Shown here in pieces: positions 55,594-64,000 of a stretch of DNA of 64,000 nt (its first letter is position 1; each line of letters starts with the position of its first letter). The position numbers were made by a program, and so were the translations under genes. Below the pieces are notes generated by a model. The model did no database searches. It was not told where the DNA came from and saw only the letters and a program-made list of their open reading frames with translations. This stretch comes from Bubalus kerabau (lineage: Eukaryota > Chordata > Mammalia > Artiodactyla > Bovidae): positions 64,054,501 to 64,118,500 of the forward strand of contig NC_073628.1 in the NCBI RefSeq assembly GCF_029407905.1, in the 5' to 3' direction.

Positions 55594-55790
55594 AGGGCTT
55601 CCCTGGTAGCTCAGATGGTAAATAATCCACCTGCAATGTAGGAGACCTGGGTTCTATCCCTGGGTCAAGAAGATGCCCTGGAGAAGAAAATAGCAACCCA
55701 CTCCAGTATTCTTTCCTGAAGAATCCCATGGACAGAGGAACCTGGTAAGCTATAGTCCATGGAGTTGCAATGACTGAGTGATAAGCACAC
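55594..55790 (+). mobile_element. Bov-tA SINE, sense, full length
   Basis: GGGCTTCCCTGGTAGCTCAG, GGTTCTATCCCTGGGTC, CCACTCCAGTATTC; the tail is shortened (GTTGCAATGACTGAGTGA, lacking the AGAGTCGGACA word). Confidence 0.88.
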
Positions 55791-56881
55791 ATGCAAACTA
55801 GTTTAGATAATTCATCCCAAAGTTTGGATTATAAACCTTGAACACTATTTTCACTGAAACTTGTATAAACCCAAGAAAGGCATTATTATTATGAATGCCT
55901 CTGGCTATATGGAAGTTGTGGGGAAAATGCGTTAATGGGATGTAATCTGTGGTTTGAACAAAGACAAGATGGGGACATAATATAAATAAATTTTTTATTT
56001 CTCTCCTACACTTTCTCCTTAATATTTGCAGAGCAAGGAATGATTTCTTTTCTTTTCTTTTCTTTTGTAACTAAATAAAAACTCTGGCAAAGCCCAGAGC
56101 ATCTCTGGTAGCTTGTATTTAATAGATGGCCCTATGATAATTTCATTCATCAAGCCCATCTTCATTTCAGCAGCTTAAATAGCATTTCAATATATTAATT
56201 AAAACTGCACTCTTCACTGAGATGCATCACTTGCCTCTCTGTTCCTCCAGCTATAATCTGTATTCTGTGGGACTGCTGCCCTCATAGGGGATAGTGTGTT
56301 TGATTCTTTCTTTTTTCCTGCTCACGTCTCCTTCTGCCCCTTCCCAGCTACACACGCTTTGATCAGAAGAAAACTGGAATTACTTTTTTATGCATCAGTA
56401 AATGTGATTTTATTCTGTCAGGTGCTTCTTTTTAAAACTCAAGTCAACCATCAACACAAACTGTTATAAAATAAGAATTAATAACCATAAAAATTGCAGA
56501 CCTTCAAAATTACGGACATCTGTATTCTAGTTGTTTGTTTACAGACTAATTATTTGAGCAATCCAGTACATTTTTTCAATGTTTTATTATCACTTCTGGC
56601 CAATTTAACATATTTATTGCATGTATATACAGTTTATTTATATGTAATAAATGTATCTACAACTTGTTTAGAATCTAGCATTCACCATAAAATTGATACT
56701 TCACAGATTTTTTAAACTACTTTTTTTTTTTTTACTTTTAAAGAAGTTAAAACAAGAAAAATATGTTTATATTTAATCATGTATTTGCTGTTGTTCTTCA
56801 TTTCTTTAGTATGGATCAGATGTAATTTCTATCAGCCTGAAACTCTACTCCTATTTTGTAGACCAGGTCTACTGGCAAATC
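55791..56881. other. Unassigned sequence with (TTTTC)n
   Basis: About 1.1 kb. A short (CTTTT)n run lies at 56046-56066 and a T-run at 56722-56734. No gene recognised. Confidence 0.5.
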
Positions 56882-57223
56882 CAGGCTTCCCTGATAGCTC
56901 CCTTGGTAAAGAATCCGACTGCAATGCAAGAGACCCTGGTTAGATTCCTGGGTCGGGAAGATCCCCTGGAGAAGGGATAGGCTACCCACCCCAAAATTCC
57001 TGAGCTTCCCTTGTGGCTCAACTGGTAAAGAATGTAGGAGACCTGAGTTCCATTCCTGGGTTGGGAAGATCCCCTGGAGAAGGGAAAGGCTACCCACTCC
57101 AGGATTCTGGCCTGAATAGTGGCCTGAATGGACTAAATAGTGGCCTGAATGGACTGAAAGTCCACAGGTTCTCAAAGAATCAGACACGACTGATCAACTT
57201 TCACTTTCACACTTTCACTTCAC
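56882..57223 (+). mobile_element. Two tandem Bov-tA heads sharing one tail
   Basis: A first SINE head and core (CCAGGCTTCCCTGATAGCTC to CTACCCACC, about 56882-56995) is followed at about 57003 by a second head (AGCTTCCCTTGTGGCTC) with core and full tail (AGAATCAGACACGACTGATC, then TTTCACTTTCACACTTTCAC). In the second core a 23-bp word beginning ATAGTGGCCTGAATGGACT occurs twice (near 57116 and 57139). Confidence 0.85.
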
Positions 57224-57734
57224 TGACAAAGTAGGATCTCAGTTTTACTTATCAGAAAGCATCTTGTTTTGCCTTCTTCAGTGAATATTTGTAACAAATA
57301 CAAAAATCTTGTTGAAATTATTTTCTCCTTTCAGCAATTTAAGGATGTCATTTCAGTGTTTTCAGAACTCCATTGTTTCTGATGAGTAGTCTAATGTCAT
57401 TTATGTAGCTGATCTTCTGCATGTAGGTGTTTTTTTCCTCTAGCTTCCTTTAACACTTTCTCTATACCACTGGTTTTTAGTAATTGTATCATGATGAGCC
57501 TATATTTCATATTTTTTTCTGTATTATACTTATGATTTGTTTAATTTCTTGGATATATTAATGTATACTGACAGTTTAACAGCATTTGTAGCAATTTCTA
57601 TCAATACTTTTTCCATTTTTTTTCTTTTCTATTGTTTCTCTCATCTCATTTTTGAAACTCTGATCATATATACATTAGTGGGAAGGCAAGACCAATAATG
57701 CTTACTGTTTTATGACCAAAACTGAAAGCTTTAT
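57224..57734. other. Unassigned T-rich sequence
   Basis: Contains old-L1-like words (TTCAGCAATTTAAGGATGTC, CTGATGAGTAGTCTAATG) that may belong to a very diverged antisense L1, but I cannot be sure. Confidence 0.4.
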
Positions 57735-58427
57735 AACAACTGACAAACAACTAATCTCTAGAATATACAAGCAACTCCTACAGCTCAACTCCAGAAAAAT
57801 CAATGACCCAATCAAAAAATGGGCCAAAGAACTAAATAGACATTTCTCCAAAGAAGACATACAGATGGCTAACAAACACATGAAAAGATGCTCAACATCA
57901 CTCATTATCAGAGAAATGCAAATCAAAACCACTATGAGGTACCATTTCACACCAGTCAGAATGGCTGCGGTCCAAAAGTCTACAAGTAATAAATGCTGGA
58001 GAGGGTGTGGGAAAAGGGAACCCTCTTACACTGTTGGTGGGAATGCAAACTAGTACAGCCACTATGGAGAACAGTGTGGAGATTCCTTATAAAACTGGAA
58101 ATAGACCTGCCTTATGATCCAGCAATCCCAGTGATGGGCATACACACTGAGGAAACCAGAAGGGAAAGAGACATGTGTACCCCAATGTTCATCGCAGCAC
58201 TGTTTATAATAGCCAGGACATGGAAGCAACCTAGATGTCCATCAGCAGATGAATGGATAAGAAAGCTATGGTACATATACACAATGGAGTATTACTCAGC
58301 CATTAAAAAGAATACATTTGAATCAGTTCTAATGAGGTGGATGAAACTGGAGCCTATTATACAGAGTGAAGTAAGCCAGAAAGAAAAACACCAATACAGT
58401 ATACTAACACATATATATGGAATTTAG
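57712..58427 (+). pseudogene. L1 ORF2 C-terminal remnant
   Basis: Two overlapping frames, 57712-58053 and 57993-58427, carry the C-terminal end of L1 ORF2 (the MANKHMKRCSTSLIIREMQ block, then the YDPAIPVMGIHTEETRRERD and WIRKLWYIYTMEYYSAIKKN blocks). Reverse transcriptase and endonuclease lie upstream in a complete L1 and are absent here. A frameshift between the two frames breaks the reading. Confidence 0.85.
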
Positions 58428-59142
58428 AAAGATGGTAACAATAACCCTGTATATGAGACAGCAAAAGAGACACTGATGTATAGATCAGTCTTATGGACTC
58501 TGTGGGAGATGGAGAGGGTGGGAAGATTTGGGAGAATGGCATTGAAACATGTAAAATATCATGTATGAAACGAGTTGCCAGTCCAGGTTGGATGCAGGAT
58601 ACTGGATGCTTGGGGCTGGTGCACTGGCATGACCCAGAGGGATGGAATGGGGAGGGAGGAGGGAGGAGGGTTCAGGATGGGGAACACATGTATACCTGTG
58701 GCGGATTCATTTTGATATTTGGCAAAACTAATACAATTATGTAAAATTAAGCCAGAAAGAAAAACACCAATACAGTATACTAACGCATATATATGGAATT
58801 TAGAAAGATGGTAACAATAACCCTGGGTACGAGACAGCAAAAGAGACACTGATGTATAGAACAGTCTTATGGACTCTGTGGGAGAGGGAGAGGGTGGGAA
58901 GATTTGGGAGAATGGCATTGAAACATGTAAATATCATGTATGAAATGAGTTGCCAGTCCAGGTTCGATGCACGATACTGGATGCTTGGGGCTGGTGCACT
59001 GGGACGACCCAGAGGGATGGAATGGGGAGGGAGGAGGGAGGAGGGTTCAGGATGGGGAACACATGTATACCTGTGGCGGATTCATTTTGATATTTGGCAA
59101 ATCTAATACAGTTATGTAAAGTTTAAAAATAAAATAAAAATT

Positions 59143-59173
<31 letters not shown>

Positions 59174-59176
59174 AAA
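57735..59176 (+). mobile_element. Ruminant L1, sense, 5'-truncated, with poly-A tail
   Basis: Late ORF2 is well preserved: + strand LISRIYKQLLQLNSRKINDPIKKWAKELNRHFSKEDIQMANKHMK begins a recognisable C-terminal region. Frameshifts lie near 58000, and a second frame to 58427 ends the protein. The 3' UTR follows (CAGGATGGGGAACACATG, GATATTTGGCAAAxCTAATAC) and then a long A-rich tail (59125-59176). The 3' end is present twice in tandem. Low divergence and a preserved tail mark it as young. Confidence 0.9.
58373..59119 (+). repeat. Tandem direct repeat of the L1 3' end, 376-bp period
   Basis: Copy A (58373-58748) and copy B (58749-59119) both run from AAGCCAGAAAGAAAAACACC to the last bases before the A-tail. 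By eye I count roughly a dozen differences. Most are CpG sites kept in B but changed in A, such as TACGAG versus TATGAG and AACGCAT versus AACACAT. Confidence 0.93.
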
Positions 59177-59954
59177 CAGGGGAAATTATACTGGGAAAAA
59201 CCTTGTTCTCCTTTGGATATTTTTATATAGATTTAATAAAGTTGTACATTTTTAGAGATGGAAGAAAATCAAAAGTGGAAGCCAACATTTCATTCTAACA
59301 CTTTCAATATTTCCTATTATCAAGTATACTGTCTCCCACATATGTATTTATACAAAGCAAAATCATTCAAATGACCAAATATTTTATTGGAAATTAAAGT
59401 CTCATCATTGCAACAAATCAACTCTGCCTGCCACTACAACTTAAGAATTTCTCTTTTCTCTCTCTTAATTACTACCCTCATCCCCTTCCCTTTATCTCAG
59501 CTGATCTTTCTTGAATTTCACTTAAATCTTTTTTGTTTTTCACCACCAAATCCACAAATTTAATCTGTTCATACATTACCTTTTTCACTTTAGTAAATTG
59601 AGATAAGTACCTCTCTTTTCAAATTCCAGTTCATTCATAATTATTTTAATTTAACAGCCATGCATCACTTTGTTATTATCACTTTTTTCTGAATAATCTA
59701 GTGCAATATGCAATTGCACACACAGATGTGCTTTAAAATCACCTAACCTAATCGTAGCCAAATCACAACCTAAGAAATCAAAAAGGGAACAGCCTCTTGC
59801 ATTTCATTCTTTTGTCATTACCAGGCTTTTCATATTGATTTTAAAGTAAATATTCACAGATTTGTCTATATTAATTGCCTTCACCTTCCACATAAACTCT
59901 TCACTTTTTTTTACAAATGAGTTGTCTTTATTTTTTCTTGTTTTTAACTAATTA
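59177..59954. other. Unassigned AT-rich sequence
   Basis: No gene or repeat recognised; pyrimidine-rich near 59440-59530. Confidence 0.5.
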
Positions 59955-60050
59955 ATTTGTTTTTTTAAATGAAGGATAATTGCTTTACAGAATTTTGTTG
60001 TTTTCTGTCAAACCTCAACATGAATCAGCCATAGGTGTATATATAGGTGC
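59955..60050 (-). mobile_element. Ruminant L1 3' UTR tip, antisense
   Basis: AAATGAAGGATAATTGCTTTAC, AGAATTTTGTTGTTTTCTGTC and AACCTCAACATGAATCAGCC: the same 3' UTR as at 54393 but only ~95 bp. T-rich sequence just before it would be its A-tail. Confidence 0.85.
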
Positions 60051-61035
60051 ATATAGATACCTAGAGGTATACATAAACTCTTCTCTGTATTTCAATATCA
60101 TTTGTAATAGCTTTTACATCAGAGAAGCTGCATGATTGATCAAGTAAAAGTTTGGAAAAGAGATATAAATAAAAGCAAGGATTACAAAAGGGAATCTTTT
60201 TTCATTAAATGTTAAATGGATAATTTCAATAATGGTACATTAAGCATCACTGCTTAACATATTTAAAACCTTGATGAACTATATATTTTATTTTATAGAA
60301 TGTATTTAACTGTTTTAGTAAATATAGTATTTAATTGGAAGTCACTTCTTAAGTTATGGGTTCAGGATTGATTCAAATATTCCAGAAATATTGTCACAGC
60401 CACCAAACAAAAAACAGATGATGCCATTCCCAACAACCTTCCATTGCAAGTTAGGGTCTTCTAGTAAGGTGAAAAACCGAAAAGGAAGAGAATAAATAAA
60501 TAAATAAACCAATAAGAGCCGCAATCTAATTTATGACTTCAAATATGCATTGTATATAAATTGGTTATTGAAAATTAAAGCAATCAGCATTTTCATTATC
60601 AATATTTATTTACTTATTTTAAGGGTACCTTCAAATAGTGTCCACGTGGTATGCAGAATCTTCATATCTTGCGTGCTTGATTCTATCTACTGTCATGGTT
60701 CTGAGTCCTTTTGCAAGCTTGTTCACCTCACCACCTATTCACATAGGCTTCTATTCCCAAAGCTGATATCCAGTGGCTAAAACTTATAACAGGATATTCT
60801 AAAGAATGTCCTTATAAAGATAACTTTATAGAATTCTTGAGCTATAGAGTTCAATTAGCATATGGTAGCACTAGAAGGAGTCCTAGTGAAACCTTTCACA
60901 GTTTGAATTAATCAGTCTCAAATTCAAGAACTCATCACTGATTCTTCTCTTTTTTGTGGAACCTACATCCGGATAATGAGGTTTCTTTTCATAAATCCAC
61001 AGGTTTTCCAAATCTTACCAGTTCTTTACATGTCC
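60051..61035. other. Unassigned AT-rich sequence
   Basis: Contains an (AAAT)n run at about 60492-60508. No gene recognised. Confidence 0.5.
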
Positions 61036-61260
61036 ACGATTATTCTAGACATTTTTCATCCTTTATTCTGGGTTATTTCTAGAAGTTTTGTTGTTGTTGT
61101 TGTTGTTAATCTTTATTTATTTATTTTTTAAATTAAATTTATTTTCTTTATTTCTCTTTTATGATCATCACCCCCCTCCTTTACCACTTCTCCACAGGTT
61201 CAAGATTATTCTAGGCATTTTTCATCTTTTATTCTGGATTGTTCTTAGAAGTTTTTTCTT
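61036..61260. repeat. Diverged direct repeat of ~55 bp flanking a (GTT)n tract
   Basis: A block with GATTATTCTAGxCATTTTTC, CTTTATTCTGG and TAGAAGTTTT occurs at about 61038-61092 and 61205-61258, about 167 bp apart. Between the copies are (GTT)6 near 61088-61106 and T/A-rich low-complexity sequence. Confidence 0.75.
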
Positions 61261-63670
61261 TGTTTTTATTTTACCATTATTACTCCCTCCCTTAACCTCA
61301 GACACAATTATAACTACCCAGTGGCAATTCATCTTGATTATGAAAAATAATAATAGCCTGTCACTACCTAGAAGACCATTCATGATGTGGCTGCTGCTTA
61401 TATCCATACCTTTTCATCCCAACTCCTGCTTATCCAGTATTACTATTGGCTGCCCAGACTTTTCTTTCTTGAGTGAAATGCTCTCTTCTATGACATTAAC
61501 ATCTCAGCCCAATGTTTCACATGTGTTTTCTTTATTAATAAATTTTATTGGCAGTGTTATTGAATTGGGGGCCCCTCTTCTTACCATTTTCAAAATCAAT
61601 ACCTCAAATGTGGGTAGCAAAATAAAAATGACTTTGGTCAGAATGTCATAAATCTGGGGAGATGGTGGACTCAATGTTCCCCGAAAATCACCTCTGGAGA
61701 TTCTCCTCAGTTATGAAAATTCTTAAGGTAAACATAGAAGTCATGCCAGTTAATCATTGATATGAGGGGTTGAGTTGTTGTCATTCTCCACTGTGTGCAG
61801 GCTTGTGGACTTCTCTTGATCTTCCTCTAGATGTTACCTTGTTCACACAGGTTGATCACACAGTTCATTCAGGAGATTGCTGAAGGGGAAGCTAGAGAAG
61901 AGATCTGGTCATCTGTCAATTACTTATTCTTCACTCTACTTCTCTGAGCTACTGAAACAACTAACAAGCTAGGCAAGACATTGTGTGATTATAAGATTTG
62001 AACAGTGCCCTTGGGCTGGAGATGAGTAGAGCATAGAGGTGCCTGGTTTAAGAGTTAGTTACACTTTTTCTTTCCTAAAGTGACAAGAAAAAGGAGCTTC
62101 CTGTTGAGCATGGTGTCCAGCAAGGAGCTGCTTCAAGCTGTGCAGACTCAACTTATAAATAATAATTGCTTAGTATACACTTCAGTATCCTTACCTTTAA
62201 GCTGTTCTGGAAGAACTGGAGAAATTTTTACAATCTAGAATGGGAGTCTTAGTACCAATACTTGTAAACTCCTTTCAGAGGTGTGAAATTTGAGTGAAAA
62301 AGACATGTAAAATCACAACACAACAATAAACAACAATATGATCTTTCTTTTTTAACCTTTTCTCAGTAACTCTACCAAAGGTGAAATATTGCTGCAGTAG
62401 GTAGAATTCAGAGATGTATTTTCATTTTAATATACAAGGTTTGAAATGCTGCCGTGATAAAGGGGACTAAATGTTCAGACTTGTGATCATATCAAACAGC
62501 CCACTTGCTCTTACATTATTCCTGAATGAAGGGTGAAGGAAGTTCAATATGGATACATTCTTTATTAAATGAGTACATTTGTAATCCTGTGTGTGTGTGT
62601 TTCTTAGCAATTTCTATGCTCCGGGCACTATTTTAGGTAAAAAGGGATGCTTGATAGAGCATGGGTAGAATGACTACTGAAACTAATAAATTCAAATGCT
62701 ATATGTTTAAATCTCTGGAGATGTTCATAAAGTGTCAAATAATTAAAGAACAATATTTTAACATCATTCAATAAGATTCTGGTTATGAATACACTATACA
62801 AAAAGCAGGAAACCTAAATAAAACAGTAGAAGTAGGTCAGCCTGAGATCCATTAAAATAATCTCATTTCATTAAAGGTGTGTCTCTCTCTAAGTGTGATA
62901 GAAGTTATACTGGGTAGCACACAGTATTTCTCTCTCTGAAATCACTATGGAAACAGCCACAATAGATTATAAACTCCATGACCATCTATTATAACACTTT
63001 TATTTTGTGTGTAGAATTTTTCCCTTCTTTAAAATCATTCAATACAGCATTATCAGGAGGGACTCACATAGTCCTATAAATCTATTAAAGAAAATAATTA
63101 AAGTAAGTTCAATTTTAAAAAAAAGAAAGCCTGTGAACCCTGTGACTGATTAAATTCTGGCCAATTTTCTTTCCATTTAGAGTTTTAAGGTCATGGGTTA
63201 TTTTTCTTTGAAATACTGTGCTTTCTCAGAACTACCAATACAGTTTTTTCCTTGGCCAAAAGGGTTATAAATGGATTGAGAGTAAAGTAGACCAAGAAAA
63301 AGGCAACACAAGCCCACTAATAAACAGTGGACTCAGGACATGACTGTGTCATGGAGGATCATTAATTACCAATACACAAATATGTATATATATAAGCAAA
63401 GTTTTTGTATATTATTTTCCATTGAAAAAAATTAACAAACTACTCAAATGGAGTTTAAGTAGAGAATGATTGCCTGAACCTTTAAGTGAAATTCAGATCA
63501 ATTCAAATGCAATATTTTTATTGTTTGCACACTCTATATTCTAAATCATGTCTACTGTAATATTTCTTAAAATGTGAGTTGTCTTTGAAGCTATTATTGC
63601 TCTCTATAACATTTTGAACTTTATCCCATGGTGTGTTTATTTAAATGGTATTTTTCACAAAGATGCAATG
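61261..63670. other. Unassigned sequence
   Basis: About 2.4 kb. The longest open frame (61088-61651, + strand) starts in low-complexity sequence and looks like chance. A short (GT)n lies near 62588-62600. No gene or repeat recognised. Confidence 0.5.
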
Positions 63671-63677
63671 TTTCCCT

Positions 63678-63905
63678 GTGTGCGTGCTCAGTCGCTTCCA
63701 TGGTGTCTGACTATTTGCAACCCCATGGACGGTGGCCTGCCAGGTTGCTCTGTCCATGGGATTCTCCAGGCAAGAATACGTGAATGGGTCGCCATGCCCT
63801 CTTCTAGGGGATCGTCCTGATCCAGGGATCAAACCCGCATCTCCTGTGTTTCCTACGTTGTAGGTGGAATTTTTTTAACCCCTGAGCCACTGGGGAAGTC
63901 CATTA
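63678..63905 (-). mobile_element. Bov-tA SINE, antisense, full length
   Basis: GTGTGCGTGCTCAGTCGC at the tail, CCATGGGATTCTCCAGGC core, CTGAGCCACTGGGGAAGTCC as head complement. Flanking TTTCCCT at 63671-63677 and 63906-63912 is a plausible short TSD. Confidence 0.9.
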
Positions 63906-63912
63906 TTTCCCT

Positions 63913-64000
63913 AGCTTAGTATTTTTATGGTTCACATTACATCATCTTTAACTCTAAGATGAACAACTATTTTAAGATTGCATGCAGTTAGCTTTTCAAA
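63913..64000. other. Unassigned end of window
   Basis: About 90 bp of AT-rich sequence; nothing recognised. Confidence 0.5.

Noticed and set aside
61088..61651. 187-residue + strand frame rich in Leu, Phe and Ile
   Set aside because: It begins in GTT and T/A low complexity. The hydrophobic run is what T-rich DNA encodes in any frame. No signal-peptide logic, motif or splice context supports a gene.
1..64000. CRISPR array, operon, prophage or other prokaryotic system
   Set aside because: No regularly spaced repeats with unique spacers, no compact gene clusters and no ribosome-binding-site pattern. The dispersed repeats are ruminant retroelements.

Overview
This window is non-coding nuclear DNA from a ruminant, almost certainly a bovid (cattle, sheep, goat or a close relative). 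The evidence is the repeat content: BovB (RTE-class LINE) copies with their ACTGAA-type tails, Bov-tA SINEs (tRNA-derived head plus BovB-derived tail), Bov-A2 SINEs, and 3' ends of the ruminant L1 family. I find no host protein-coding gene, no functional tRNA or rRNA gene, and nothing bacterial such as an operon or CRISPR array. Every longer open frame that I could interpret is a retrotransposon relic or the antisense of one. The rest is AT-rich, apparently unique sequence of the kind found between genes or in large introns.

Layout. 1-3085: an antisense old L1 peppered with Bov-A2, Bov-tA and BovB, then a BovB fragment and a sense L1 fragment. 3086-7960: mostly unassigned. 7960-18890: the most structured part, a nest of retroelements. 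An old sense L1 is split by an antisense BovB (BovB-1, 9622-13608 and about 18048-18240). That copy is split by a second antisense BovB (BovB-2, 13609-18036), which is split by a short sense BovB (BovB-3, 16621-17279). Flanking target-site duplications (TSDs) support the order. BovB-2 keeps a 487-residue reverse-transcriptase frame and carries an unusual CpG-rich ~400 bp piece at its 5' end. 18890-31100: unassigned DNA with scattered BovB and SINE copies, a near-perfect 27-bp-stem hairpin at 20300-20363 and a BovB carrying a Bov-A2 (26760-28141). 31118-32110: rearranged L1 pieces around a TA microsatellite. 32200-43500: several BovB, Bov-tA and Bov-A2 copies, an older CHR-type SINE, a MaLR-type LTR and a long degenerate L1. 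43500-50300: an ancient mammalian repeat, a SINE cluster, and a solo LTR with a recognisable TATA box and polyadenylation signal. 52527-54266: an antisense L1 with both ends but no ORF1 or most of ORF2. 57735-59176: a younger ruminant L1 whose 3' end is present twice in tandem. 60050-63676: mostly unassigned, then a terminal Bov-tA.

Nothing here works as a pathway. The interest is in the insertion history: how retroelements used one another as targets, the TSDs that date the events, and several foldback or duplicated structures. Family names rest on my memory of consensus sequences, so boundaries are accurate to roughly 5-20 bp except where a TSD fixes them.
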